Assembly: GCA_944393295.1 (NCBI GenBank)
Contig: CALXZR010000039.1
Coordinates: 4,689-68,688, forward strand
Length of the DNA: 64,000 nucleotides
Reading direction: 5' to 3'
Origin: an uncultured Clostridia bacterium
GTDB taxonomy: Bacteria > Bacillota_A > Clostridia > TANB77 > CAG-508
The notes below the pieces were generated by a model. That model did no database searches. It saw only the letters and a list, made by a program, of their open reading frames with translations, and had not been told where the DNA came from. Below are positions 52,932-61,762 of the stretch, piece after piece (positions within the stretch are counted from its first letter, which is position 1; each line of letters starts with the position of its first letter). The position numbers and the translations under genes were made by a program.

Positions 52932-53210
52932 TTATTCTATAGGCTCGAAAAAGTTGCTATTATCGTCCTCAGCATGGTACAACCACACTTCGTCTCCAAT
53001 CTCACATTTTTCCCATGACTTGGCAAAGGAATATATTGCTCTTGAGCGCCATACACCTGTTATACCAATTACCATAGGACTCTCAGCCCAACGTACACGG
53101 TATTTTTCACCGCTTTTTACATCCTGCAACGTAGCCCAGATAACTCTAGATGAACACATCTTCTGGTCATCTTTGGTCATTTCCAAAATCCGGGCTTTAA
53201 TGGTTCTCAT
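52932..53210 (-). CDS. Hypothetical 92-aa protein on a compositionally odd island
   Basis: I do not recognise it. The chain is rich in beta-strand residues with many aromatics (RVIWATLQDV, YRVRWAESP, DEVWLYHAED) and ends acidic, so a small barrel or OB/SH3-like fold is likely. There is an in-frame CGG at codon 7 (53192-53190). G+C and codon use are well above neighbours. No Shine-Dalgarno precedes the ATG: the expected transcript start lies only about 20 bases upstream, so the mRNA has a short leader. The gene stands alone between unrelated genes and has its own terminator. Probably acquired. Confidence 0.6.
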   Translation of the reverse strand: MRTIKARILEMTKDDQKMCSSRVIWATLQDVKSGEKYRVRWAESPMVIGITGVWRSRAIYSFAKSWEKCEIGDEVWLYHAEDDNSNFFEPIE

Positions 53211-53236
53211 TTTAAACTAATTTTTATGTAAAATTT

Positions 53237-53242
53237 ATTATA
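53237..53242 (-). promoter_or_regulatory. Extended -10 promoter of the 92-aa gene
   Basis: TGTTATAAT on the minus strand, an extended -10 with no recognisable -35. Confidence 0.45.
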
Positions 53243-53324
53243 ACATATTTTTCAGATATATTCTATAGTTTTAAGAATTTATATAACTTTATTTAATTAT
53301 TAATAGTGAAGGAGAAATTTAAAT

Positions 53325-53981
53325 ATGAGTATAGAAAATGAAAAAACTCTTAAAATTTACGAAAAAAAAGCTAGTACATATTTAGCAACTACAATAGAAC
53401 ATGATAAACTTGATCCAGAAAAGGCTAAACGTAAAAGAGAAAAATTAAAAGAATTTATTAAGAAAAATTTGGACCAATTACCAAAGGAATCAAAAGTTTT
53501 AGAAATTGGCTCTGCTGATGGAACAAATGCTAAATATATCGAAGAATTGGGCTATCAAATAACTGCAAGTGATATAGCAGAAGATTTTCTTAAAGCAATA
53601 AAAGAAAAGGGCTTAAAAACAATTAAATTTAATGTATTAGAAGATAATCTTAAAGAAAAATATTATGCAGTTTTTTGTTGGAGAGTTTTTGTTCATTTTA
53701 CCAAAGAAGATGCTATAAAAGTAATGCAAAAAACTTATAATATGCTTGAAAATAATGGAATCTTTATTTTTAATGCTATGAATCGAAAAACTAAAGAGAT
53801 TGACGAAGAATGGGTCGACTTTCCAAATGAATATCGCATGGGAGAAAAGCGCTATTATAAATATTTTAGCAAACAAGAACTAGATGAGATTATTACTAAA
53901 ACCGGATATCAAATTTATATTTTCCATACTGAAGGTGGAGAAAACAACGACAAATGGCTTGTATATGTTTTAAAAAAATAA
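53325..53981 (+). CDS. Class I SAM-dependent methyltransferase
   Basis: A 218-aa methyltransferase. Motif I is VLEIGSADGTNAKYIEELG (near 55-73), followed by the acidic-loop residue in ITASDIAEDFL, then VFCWRVFVHFTKEDAIKVM (motif IV-like region of the Methyltransf_11/25 group) and FIFNAMNRKT. No substrate-binding feature stands out, so the target is unknown. GAAGGAG precedes the ATG. The C-terminus is close to the family minimum. It sits between an island gene and the large hypothetical genes without obvious link. Confidence 0.82.
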   Translation: MSIENEKTLKIYEKKASTYLATTIEHDKLDPEKAKRKREKLKEFIKKNLDQLPKESKVLEIGSADGTNAKYIEELGYQITASDIAEDFLKAIKEKGLKTIKFNVLEDNLKEKYYAVFCWRVFVHFTKEDAIKVMQKTYNMLENNGIFIFNAMNRKTKEIDEEWVDFPNEYRMGEKRYYKYFSKQELDEIITKTGYQIYIFHTEGGENNDKWLVYVLKK

Positions 53982-54026
53982 TTAATACACTTTAGATAAA
54001 GTAAAATTGAGAGGAAAATAGAATAA

Positions 54027-55649
54027 ATGGGATTTTTAGATAGATTAAACAATATTTTTAGAAAAAAAGATAATGAACCTATAGATTTTTCTAATACTAA
54101 TGAAATACTTCAAGATATTAAAGCACCAGAAGAATATGAACCCATAGAGTTACCTGAAGGAGAACTTGTATCATTTTCTGATGAAATAATAGATACAAAT
54201 TCAAGAGAAGCAACTGAAAAATTAAAACATAATTTAAAAGTTTTAATAGAAAGAGCAAAACAAACAAAAAAAGTTGATAAATTTATGTTGATAAGAGAAG
54301 ATGATTTTTTCCCAGAAGGATGGGAATGGAGAGTATTATCTAAAAATACTAATTTTGAAAAAGTAAGTACAAATTTATCATATGAAATAAGAAAAGCTTA
54401 TGCCCTAGAGCAAAATGGTGTTGAACCATATAAAGAAATAATGGGAGTAAAAGTTCCCACAATGAAAACTTTTGAAGAAACAATGGAAGCTTTATCAAAA
54501 GTAGATAAGAATCTTGGTTCTGTCTTACTGCCATCAAGGTTTCGTTCTACTAAACATTTTACTATAAATACACCACTAGGAGTTACAGGAGACTACAATC
54601 TTGTATCAACAAATCGAGATTATATTATTATTGATGATATAAATAATTTCTTAAATTCAGGATATGGATATTCTATTGCCTATCGTGATGCATATCTTGA
54701 TGTTTCACATGAAAGTCTACCAATTTCAGAAAACGCAGTTGTTCTTATAGATAATAAAAATTATGATAGAATTATGAGTGATGAAAAAATAGCCAGTGAA
54801 TTAGCACAAAGAAAGGTAATTCGTTTTAAAGGAGATGAAACTGTAGCAATAGACATGGTATTAACTCAAATGGGAGCTTTGCCATCTAGAGTTGGTTCTA
54901 AGTATGCCAATTATGATAATGAAATATATGATATATTAGATAATAGTATAAGAGAATTAGCTGAAGAAAATGATTTACTTTTTAGCAAAAGTCATGGAGG
55001 TGAACTAAAAGCAGAGGGTGGTGGACATTTTTCTAATTACTATGACGATAAAAATAAGGATTTTGAAAAAGCATCCGAAGAATTTCTTTTATTTTTAAAG
55101 CAAAAATTTCCAGAACAGGAAGAACTTTTTTCAAACTACTCAATATTAAAGGATAAATCTTGTCAAGAAATTATAGAAAAACTTGGAACTACTAATTTAC
55201 TAGACGCTATAGAAGAATATAATCAATTAGCAAGTCAAAGAATAAAAAAGTCTTTAGAAGAACATAAAGAAGATAGAAGAAAAATTACACCAGAGATTCA
55301 TCAAAAATTTGTTAACACTGTAAAGCTAATAAATAGTTTTTATGAAGGAAATACAAATATTGTTTCTAATGAGATAGAAGATACTATTCAAAGATTTATA
55401 CAAAGTGATACTGTAGCTGAACAATTAGAAGCAGCAGATAATGTATGGAATTTGTTACCACACAAAGATACAGATAGAACCGAAATTAGTACAAAAGCTG
55501 CTAAAGGCAGTAAAGCAATAACTATGGCTAATGTCCTTGAAGAAGCATTAAATGGAACTACAACTGACAAAGTCAAAGAAGCAGAAAATATGGAAAAAGC
55601 AGAATTAAGAACAGAAAGAGCTAATGAAGGAGCAACAAAAAATGATTAA
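54027..55649 (+). CDS. Hypothetical 540-aa acidic protein
   Basis: I do not recognise this protein. It has an acidic N-terminal segment after GFLDRLNNIFRKKD, a globular middle (residues 60-320) with REDDFFPEGWEWRVLS and TINTPLGVTGDYN, the curious Gly/His stretch SKSHGGELKAEGGGHFSNY near 320, and a helical, charged C-terminus. It has no signal peptide or membrane helix. It overlaps the start of the next gene (ATGATTAA), so the two are translationally coupled; with the 1001-aa gene they form an operon of unknown role. The GAGGAAAAT ribosome binding site lies eight bases before the ATG. Confidence 0.65.
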   Translation: MGFLDRLNNIFRKKDNEPIDFSNTNEILQDIKAPEEYEPIELPEGELVSFSDEIIDTNSREATEKLKHNLKVLIERAKQTKKVDKFMLIREDDFFPEGWEWRVLSKNTNFEKVSTNLSYEIRKAYALEQNGVEPYKEIMGVKVPTMKTFEETMEALSKVDKNLGSVLLPSRFRSTKHFTINTPLGVTGDYNLVSTNRDYIIIDDINNFLNSGYGYSIAYRDAYLDVSHESLPISENAVVLIDNKNYDRIMSDEKIASELAQRKVIRFKGDETVAIDMVLTQMGALPSRVGSKYANYDNEIYDILDNSIRELAEENDLLFSKSHGGELKAEGGGHFSNYYDDKNKDFEKASEEFLLFLKQKFPEQEELFSNYSILKDKSCQEIIEKLGTTNLLDAIEEYNQLASQRIKKSLEEHKEDRRKITPEIHQKFVNTVKLINSFYEGNTNIVSNEIEDTIQRFIQSDTVAEQLEAADNVWNLLPHKDTDRTEISTKAAKGSKAITMANVLEEALNGTTTDKVKEAENMEKAELRTERANEGATKND

Positions 55650-56097
55650 TAATACTTATGCAAAAGCATATACAGAAATACTAGAGATAATAAAATATTT
55701 TCCAGAAGAGGAATACTCAAAAATACCTATAGAAAAAATTAATTTTTATAGAAAACATATGGATAAAAATTATAATTTTACTATTAATCCTGAAATAGAT
55801 TTGTCTAAACAAAATATTTCTAAAGAGGCAAAAGCAATTATTGTTACATTATATAGAGATTATTATGCAACAGAAAAGCAAAAAAATTTGATAAGTCAAA
55901 TATTAGATTTAAATCAAAAAAATGAAGAAGCAGAAAAAAGAATAAAATATAATCCAGACAATATTTTTAACAATAATAAAAATGAAGATAATAAAATTCA
56001 AACTTTAAATACTACCACTCAATTAGTCGAATATAAAGAAACTTTTTTTACAAAGTTCAAAAAAATTATACTTGGATTAATTAATTTTAAAAATTAA
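55642..56097 (+). CDS. Hypothetical 151-aa helical protein
   Basis: The pattern YAEVLEI-like opening (NTYAKAYTEILEIIKYFPEEEYSKIP), then NISKEAKAIIVTLYRDYYATEKQK and NPDNIFN recurs, as I recall, in small proteins of many uncultured gut clostridia beside large uncharacterised genes. The C-terminal third is polar and ends in a basic amphipathic stretch (FFTKFKKIILGLINFK). I chose ATG 55642: GAAGGAG lies nine bases upstream, whereas ATG 55624 would contain that site. Function unknown; probably partner of the two flanking large proteins. Confidence 0.65.
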   Translation: MINNTYAKAYTEILEIIKYFPEEEYSKIPIEKINFYRKHMDKNYNFTINPEIDLSKQNISKEAKAIIVTLYRDYYATEKQKNLISQILDLNQKNEEAEKRIKYNPDNIFNNNKNEDNKIQTLNTTTQLVEYKETFFTKFKKIILGLINFKN

Positions 56098-56138
56098 TTT
56101 AAAAGCTAATTTACGAATATAATATTTAAGGAAAATTT

Positions 56139-59100
56139 ATGGAAAATAATTTAGTAGATAAAAAATTAAATTTATTGCAGAGATTAAGAGTCAATATTAT
56201 TACAAAATTTCCACAAAAAGGAAAATTTTTCTCTTATCCAGAATATATAAGAAATTCAGAAAAAGTAATAGCTGCTTATTTTGAAAAAGGATATGGACAA
56301 GAACTAATAGATGAATTAAAAAGAGAAAATTATGGAAGATTATCACAAAATTTTAATCAAAGAAACTGCATATATGAAAATATGAATGCACAACAGAAAC
56401 TTGAATTTTATGAGGAAAGCCTTTGTAATGAAATTTTACCATATGTTGATAAACATACTTTATTTAAGGATTATGCTCTAGGTGAAGATGCATATAAGTA
56501 TTTATATTTAAAAACTAACGATATAGATTATCTAATACATGTAAGACAAGGGTTAACAGAATTATTGACGGCTGGTCAAGTACCAGATGAACAAATGGTT
56601 TTATTATATAATAGAACTCAAAAAGCTCTTATACTTCCATATTTATCAGAGCAAAATATTCTTAATCTTGCTATTGATAACAAAATAAAAGAGTCCGATT
56701 ATTTACAATTAAATGAAAGAGAAGATTTACTTAAAGCTAAGTTAGTATATGTAAATCACAATGCGTTATTTTATTTGAATATACAAAATGAAACTGTTTT
56801 AAATAAATTATTTGAGAAAATTGATTTAAATGAAATAATGTCTAGTTGTGAAAAAGATAAAAAAATGAAATTTTTAAATTCTAGAAACAATATTTTAAAA
56901 TATTTAGATAAACCAAATTTAGAAGAATATGTAATATTCACAATAGAAGGATTAAAAAATAATCCAGAAGATATTATTAATCTATATGATACTCTAAGTA
57001 ATAAAGGAATTTCAAGCTCTATATTAGATTATATTAGACCTACAAATAGAAAATGGGAATTTTATTTAGGTGCTGGAAGGTGTATAATAGAAAGAAATTT
57101 TGGGAACAAAGATGAAAATGAAATTAGAAATATAAGAACAGCTTTTGAAAAGATAATGGGAGAGAAAACAGGAGAGGAAGGCAATGATAATAGAATAGAA
57201 GAAAATGCAGATAAAAAATATTTTGATATTTTAAAAGTATTAAATAATCCTAGGTTAATAAATAGAATGTCTCATGAGGATATTATTAATTATTTAGAAA
57301 CAGATATGAGCTACGAAAGTATTTGTAAGATTGTTGAAAAAGCATATGGTGTAGAAGCGGTTTCTATTTTAAGAGAAAGACCTGGTTTAGGAATTATAGA
57401 TATACCAACTTTTGATATTTTCGAACCAGAAATAATTGATTTAATAGGGTACGGAGGTGTACATACATATTTAACATATTTTATGGATTCAAAAGATGTT
57501 ATAACAGAAATGGTAGAGAATCCTAAAATGCTAGAAGATTACAAAAAATTTAGAGAGATAGTTAAAAATTTCTATCCTCCATCTGCAATAGGCTTAGAAG
57601 ATACAATGCAGAATTTTAAAAAACATTATAATTTATTAAGTCAAGCTTTTGAAGGAGAAATTACAGAAGAACTATCAGAAAATATACTATTAATGCTAAG
57701 AGATGAAGAATTTTTTGAATATGAAAAATATCTAGGAAGAGCAATTACTGAACCTAAAAAAATAGAAAATGTCGAACAATTAACTAAATATAAAGAATTT
57801 AGGAATAAGGAATATAATAATCTTATTGATAATTCGGAAATAAACAATAAAAGAAAATTAATTTTAGCAAAATATTTTGGAAATATTTCTAATTGTGCAG
57901 GAAATTATAATAGTTATGATCACAAAGAATTTTTAGAAGATTATTTAACTTTTAATGAGTCAGAATTTTCAGATTATGAATTAGATTGTATAGAACTATA
58001 TAGTATAATTTCAGATATAATTGATAATCAAGTATTAGATGAATTAAATTTATATTTAGAAAAAAATCAAGTTATATCTCCTGTAGATATGAAAGCAATA
58101 GATACAAAAGTTATTGAAAGCTACAAAAAGGAATATCTAGCATCTATTTTATCAATTGAAGAAGCTGAGAGAATGATTCAAGGAGATGGAAAATCCGAAA
58201 AATATATAGAAAAAACAGATGGTAGAAAAATATATAAAGATAGAATAGTTTCAAAAAATGAAACCATATATAGTAGATTAGCAAAAAATGGAAAAATTGT
58301 TCAAATGGTTCAAACAGATACCAGTAAAAAATATAGATGTGATAATTTAAGTTACGAAGTTAAAATCGGTGAAAATGGAGAAGAATTAGCTGAGGGAGAT
58401 AGCCAAATATTACAATTATATGAAGAAGGACAAAAATTGGAAAATTCAATGAAAGTTGAAGATGGAGATGTAGAAATATATGAACTATATGATGTAGACA
58501 AACAAATATCAATACATGCTATAAGAGGCGGAATTACTTCTGATAAACTTGTTTTTGCACATCCAGAGTTAGACACTTCAATAGGCTCAAGTGGCAATTA
58601 TGAAATATCAAATTTAAATGAAGAAGATATAAGAATTATTATGGAAAAAAGTTTAGAACATGGAATTTCTTCAAGATCTTTGTATTATGTATTTGATACT
58701 TCAAACAGAATTACAGGCTTAAAAATAGGATATGGTTATACAAACTTGGATCCAAATTCAATTATAGGTTTTTCTGGCGGAGATGCGGGAACATCTCATA
58801 ATTTAAAATCATTAAAAGTTCATATGACTAGCGGTAATAATATTTTAAGAAATGCATCAAAAGCTATTCCAAATGCAAGTGAAGTTGCAACTTTAAGATA
58901 TGAATATGATTTATCAAATATAAAACCAGGAACAAAAGGTGGAAGAAATGAAATGGACTTTATTTTGTCAATAGAAGATATGGAATTGGCCAAAAAACAT
59001 GCAATTGCTTTTTCAAAACCAATAATAAAAGTTCATAATCAAAAGCAATTAACAAATTCTAAAAGGCCTCAAGTAAGAGAAAAAAGAGAGAAAAGTGAGC

Positions 59101-59144
59101 TTATACAGAGTGTAGAAAAAATCGCCAAGGGAGAAGATAGATAG
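56139..59144 (+). CDS. Hypothetical 1001-aa protein with C-terminal enzyme-like domain
   Basis: I do not recognise a family. Residues 1-650 are mostly helical with repeated Asn/Glu-rich segments. From about 680 there is a beta-rich domain (KTDGRKIYKDRIVSKNETIY, then YRCDNLSYEVKIG), and from about 780 a segment with HAIRGGITSDKL, SLYYVFDTSNRITGLKIGYG, GFSGGDAGTSHNLKSLKVHM and KPGTKGGRNEMDFIL. The order Arg-Gly-Gly, a Ser/Thr stretch and a late Glu-x-Asp loosely recalls ADP-ribosyltransferase folds, but this is only a guess. No signal peptide. The last ten residues are basic/acidic. It is downstream of the 151-aa gene with which it probably works. Confidence 0.6.
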   Translation: MENNLVDKKLNLLQRLRVNIITKFPQKGKFFSYPEYIRNSEKVIAAYFEKGYGQELIDELKRENYGRLSQNFNQRNCIYENMNAQQKLEFYEESLCNEILPYVDKHTLFKDYALGEDAYKYLYLKTNDIDYLIHVRQGLTELLTAGQVPDEQMVLLYNRTQKALILPYLSEQNILNLAIDNKIKESDYLQLNEREDLLKAKLVYVNHNALFYLNIQNETVLNKLFEKIDLNEIMSSCEKDKKMKFLNSRNNILKYLDKPNLEEYVIFTIEGLKNNPEDIINLYDTLSNKGISSSILDYIRPTNRKWEFYLGAGRCIIERNFGNKDENEIRNIRTAFEKIMGEKTGEEGNDNRIEENADKKYFDILKVLNNPRLINRMSHEDIINYLETDMSYESICKIVEKAYGVEAVSILRERPGLGIIDIPTFDIFEPEIIDLIGYGGVHTYLTYFMDSKDVITEMVENPKMLEDYKKFREIVKNFYPPSAIGLEDTMQNFKKHYNLLSQAFEGEITEELSENILLMLRDEEFFEYEKYLGRAITEPKKIENVEQLTKYKEFRNKEYNNLIDNSEINNKRKLILAKYFGNISNCAGNYNSYDHKEFLEDYLTFNESEFSDYELDCIELYSIISDIIDNQVLDELNLYLEKNQVISPVDMKAIDTKVIESYKKEYLASILSIEEAERMIQGDGKSEKYIEKTDGRKIYKDRIVSKNETIYSRLAKNGKIVQMVQTDTSKKYRCDNLSYEVKIGENGEELAEGDSQILQLYEEGQKLENSMKVEDGDVEIYELYDVDKQISIHAIRGGITSDKLVFAHPELDTSIGSSGNYEISNLNEEDIRIIMEKSLEHGISSRSLYYVFDTSNRITGLKIGYGYTNLDPNSIIGFSGGDAGTSHNLKSLKVHMTSGNNILRNASKAIPNASEVATLRYEYDLSNIKPGTKGGRNEMDFILSIEDMELAKKHAIAFSKPIIKVHNQKQLTNSKRPQVREKREKSELIQSVEKIAKGEDR

Positions 59145-59287
59145 TGGAAGATAAAGAAAAAAGATTAGATAAAACTATATTAATAGTAGAAGAAATATTA
59201 GAAAAAAGCAACAAAACAAATACTGAAGAATATAAAAGAATACAAAAGTTAATAGAAAAAAGAAAAATAAAGTCTAAAAAGGATTAG
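59144..59287 (+). CDS. Small 47-aa coiled-coil peptide
   Basis: GTG at 59144 shares a base with the preceding TAG, with AAGGGAG about ten bases upstream. The peptide (EDKEKRLDKTILIVEEILEK...IEKRKIKSKKD) is a single amphipathic, highly charged helix. Position and coupling suggest it is an accessory to the 1001-aa protein. It is short, so chance cannot be ruled out. Confidence 0.45.
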   Translation: MEDKEKRLDKTILIVEEILEKSNKTNTEEYKRIQKLIEKRKIKSKKD

Positions 59288-59298
59288 GAGTAAATCAG

Positions 59299-60000
59299 AT
59301 GGAAAATCAATTTTCAAGAACAGAATTATTAATAGGAAAAGAAGGAGTAGAAAAATTAAAAAAATCTAAAGTTGCAATATTTGGTGTTGGTGGAGTAGGC
59401 TCATATGTAGTTGAAGGATTAGCAAGAACAGGAATTGAAAATCTAGTTATAGTGGATTTTGATAAGTATGACATCACAAATATTAATAGACAAATTGGAG
59501 CTACTCATTCTACAATTGGAAAATATAAAATAGATGTTATGAAAGATAGAATTTTGGATATTAATCCCAATGCCAAAGTAGAAGCATATAAACCAAGTGA
59601 TATAGCAGGAGGAGAAACAAATTTAGTAGATTCTAGTATTACATATATTGTTGATGCTATAGATACTATGACTTGCAAAATACAATTAATAGAAAAAGCA
59701 AAAGCTCAGAATGTAAAAATAATAACAGCAGCAGGAGCTGGAAATAGGTTAGAACCAACTAAATTTGAAGTCTCAGATATATATAAAACGTCAGTATGTC
59801 CAGTTTGTAAAATATTAAGAAAAGAACTAAAAAAAAGAAACATAAAGGAGCTAAAAGTTGTATATTCCAAAGAAATTCCTAAAACCCCAAAAGATAATAG
59901 TAAAAATTTAGGAAGTATTTCTTTTGTACCTTCAGTAGCAGGTTTAATAATTGCTGGTGAAGTTGTTAGAGATATTTTAGGAATTGATAAAAATATATAG
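59299..60000 (+). CDS. tcdA: tRNA threonylcarbamoyladenosine dehydratase (ThiF/E1-like)
   Basis: A 233-aa E1-like ATPase of the TcdA/CsdL group that cyclises t6A37 in tRNA. Motifs: FSRTELLIGKEGVEKLKKSKV, the ATP loop VFGVGGVGSYVVEGLAR type (IFGVGGVGSYVVEGLA), DFDKYDITNINRQIGA, VDAIDTMTCKIQLIE, and CPVCK with C167 and C170. Near the family length of about 240. GAGTAAATC spacing before ATG; AGGAG lies nine bases upstream. It seems a housekeeping gene lying within the cluster of hypothetical genes. Confidence 0.88.
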   Translation: MENQFSRTELLIGKEGVEKLKKSKVAIFGVGGVGSYVVEGLARTGIENLVIVDFDKYDITNINRQIGATHSTIGKYKIDVMKDRILDINPNAKVEAYKPSDIAGGETNLVDSSITYIVDAIDTMTCKIQLIEKAKAQNVKIITAAGAGNRLEPTKFEVSDIYKTSVCPVCKILRKELKKRNIKELKVVYSKEIPKTPKDNSKNLGSISFVPSVAGLIIAGEVVRDILGIDKNI

Positions 60001-60016
60001 GTAGGAGTATACAAAA

Positions 60017-60334
60017 ATGAAGATAATAACTGTATGTGGAAGTTATAAATTTAAAAAAGAAATGCTAGAAATAACAGAAAAAATGACATTAAATGGTAAC
60101 TGTATGTTAACGCCAATTGATTTAACAAAACCTAATAAAGAAGCTTATTCAAAAGATGAAGCTCTAATAATTGATAAGATGCATAAAGAAAAAATAAAAC
60201 TTTCAGATTCTATATTGGTTGTAAATGTAAATGGATATATAGGAAATAGTACAAAGAGTGAAATTAAATTTGCTAAACTATTAAATAAAGAAATTTTATA
60301 TTATACAGATTTAATAAAATGGAATGCTTGTTAG
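60017..60334 (+). CDS. Nucleoside 2-deoxyribosyltransferase-like small protein
   Basis: A 105-aa Rossmann-like protein: IITVCGSYKFKKEMLEI at the start and LSDSILVVNVNGYIGNSTKSEIKFAKLLNKEI near the end, the two conserved segments of small deoxyribosyltransferase-fold proteins. The conserved Glu of SEIKFA corresponds to the catalytic Glu position. It may hydrolyse or transfer a nucleoside base; substrate not evident. GTAGGAG lies ten bases before the ATG. It follows tcdA by 16 bases. Confidence 0.7.
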   Translation: MKIITVCGSYKFKKEMLEITEKMTLNGNCMLTPIDLTKPNKEAYSKDEALIIDKMHKEKIKLSDSILVVNVNGYIGNSTKSEIKFAKLLNKEILYYTDLIKWNAC

Positions 60335-60345
60335 ATTATCTATTC

Positions 60346-60374
60346 TTTACGAATATTGAAATTTGTAGTATAAT
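60346..60374 (+). promoter_or_regulatory. Promoter of the 365-aa island gene
   Basis: TTTACG (60346-60351), 17-base spacer, TATAAT (60369-60374). The leader of about 115 bases contains GTATTGG (60382-60388) and CCAATAC (60446-60452), which can pair. Confidence 0.65.
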
Positions 60375-60442
60375 TTGAATAGTATTGGAAATCCAAACAG
60401 TTAGTACATTTTAGTCAAATTTTGCTAAATAACATTTTGGAA

Positions 60443-61624
60443 ATACCAATACAGAAACTTTTAAACTTTTAGCAATTGAGAAAGAAAGGAGACACTATGA
60501 AGCTATATGCAAAAGTGAAGTTTAAGCGGGAACGGGATGCTGAAACTCTAATAAAAGCATTCTTCAAGGAATTCAATCCTGAAAGTGGCATTTCTCTTAT
60601 AGGAATGGAGGCAGAAGTAGAAATTACTTTTGAAAAGCCTCCTGTAGAGATTATTAAGGCACTAAGTTGCTGCCAAGTTCTCAAATTTAAGTATGGTAAA
60701 ATTGAATATTGTTCGGGGCAAGAAACTGCTGAGTGTGAAGAAACCGGACAGAATAATTTGGAAAATGCCGAATCCAAACACGCTGAGCAGAAAGAAGAGG
60801 ATGACAGAGGTGTAGAGACTAAATCATCTAAAGCAAAAAATAAAGGTGATAAAACTCAGAAGAAGAAAAATTCTAAATCAGGTTCATCAGCTCCTACGTG
60901 CATTCCAGAATTAGAAGAACTTGCCAAAAAATCCAATTCCTTCGAGCATTTTGCGACATTAGTTGCAGAATGGCTTAATATGGAGAAACGGCAAGAGATG
61001 TTTGTAAATCTGGTAGTTGCATCAACAGAAGTTAAAAAAATCTCTTGGAAGGAACTCGAAGACGTTTTAAAGCAAAAAGGTATTACCTTTACACATTGGG
61101 AGCAAATCGATATTGGTAGAAAGATTTCAGCAAAATTAAGCAAGTATTCAATAACAGTTCTTATACTTATGAATAGGATGAGCGAGTATAAGGAATATCC
61201 TTTTAATAAAAACATAAAAGAGAACTCGGCTGAGGCGAAGGAAGAAGCAAAAACTAGCGAGAGCATATTAGATGTTGAAGGCTTTAAGGAAATATTGGAA
61301 AATGTCGATAAATCTCATACAACAATTGAGCAGAGATTTCAAGAAGTATTAGATGCAATGGGATTAGAAAATAAAGCCGTCGAAGAACAGAAATTAATTC
61401 TTGAAATCACAAAGCAATTCATAAAAAATGACGAAGTTACCGATATTGACAGCCTTTTGCTTCTAACGGATATTCCTGCAGAACAGAGAAAAGAAGCTCA
61501 AATGATTTTTGCACAGTTTATAAATAAATATGCGAAGACAAAGGTGAAGGTTTTTAGCTTTTTGACAGACGTAAAGAAAAATATTATGGATTAATTCTAA
61601 GGTATAAGCTATACTGTATTGGTA
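60443..61624. repeat. 12-bp inverted repeats flanking the 365-aa island gene
   Basis: ATACCAATACAG in the leader (from about 60443) and its exact reverse complement CTGTATTGGTAT just after the gene (from about 61613) enclose the coding region. No target-site duplication is visible. The left copy also pairs with GTATTGG at 60382. It may be a boundary signal or a coincidence. Confidence 0.4.
60497..61594 (+). CDS. Hypothetical 365-aa protein on a compositionally odd island
   Basis: I do not recognise this protein. An N-terminal ferredoxin-like alpha/beta segment (KLYAKVKFKRERDAETLIKAF, to about 75) is followed by a long Glu/Lys/Ser linker (about 80-140) and a helical C-terminal part with two similar helical segments. 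In-frame CGG codons occur at positions 11, 13 and 165, a codon absent from ordinary genes here except at frame breaks. G+C is clearly higher than around. GAAAGGAG lies six bases before the ATG at 60497. It has its own promoter, long leader and a strong GC-rich terminator, so it is probably a recently acquired unit. Confidence 0.65.
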   Translation: MKLYAKVKFKRERDAETLIKAFFKEFNPESGISLIGMEAEVEITFEKPPVEIIKALSCCQVLKFKYGKIEYCSGQETAECEETGQNNLENAESKHAEQKEEDDRGVETKSSKAKNKGDKTQKKKNSKSGSSAPTCIPELEELAKKSNSFEHFATLVAEWLNMEKRQEMFVNLVVASTEVKKISWKELEDVLKQKGITFTHWEQIDIGRKISAKLSKYSITVLILMNRMSEYKEYPFNKNIKENSAEAKEEAKTSESILDVEGFKEILENVDKSHTTIEQRFQEVLDAMGLENKAVEEQKLILEITKQFIKNDEVTDIDSLLLLTDIPAEQRKEAQMIFAQFINKYAKTKVKVFSFLTDVKKNIMD

Positions 61625-61627
61625 TCG

Positions 61628-61669
61628 ATGTGTGGGGTTTACTGGATGTATCTGGTAAGCCCCACACAT
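61628..61669 (+). terminator. Strong GC-rich terminator of the island gene
   Basis: ATGTGTGGGG (61628-61637) pairs with CCCCACACAT (61660-61669); the stem continues inward by weaker pairs, and TTTT follows. Composition unlike the region. Confidence 0.8.
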
Positions 61670-61689
61670 TTTATAGAAACCTAATTATA

Positions 61690-61718
61690 TTGAAAAATAT
61701 AAAAATATATGCTATACT
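61690..61718 (+). promoter_or_regulatory. Promoter of the 437-aa gene
   Basis: TTGAAA (61690-61695), 17-base spacer, TATACT (61713-61718). Confidence 0.7.
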
Positions 61719-61762
61719 TTCAATATAATTTTATATAATAAATTAGAAGGATTTTTGATGTA

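Noticed and set aside
52912..53220. Plus-strand 102-aa frame opposite the 92-aa gene
   Set aside because: No ribosome binding site; the promoter and terminator signals belong to the minus strand.
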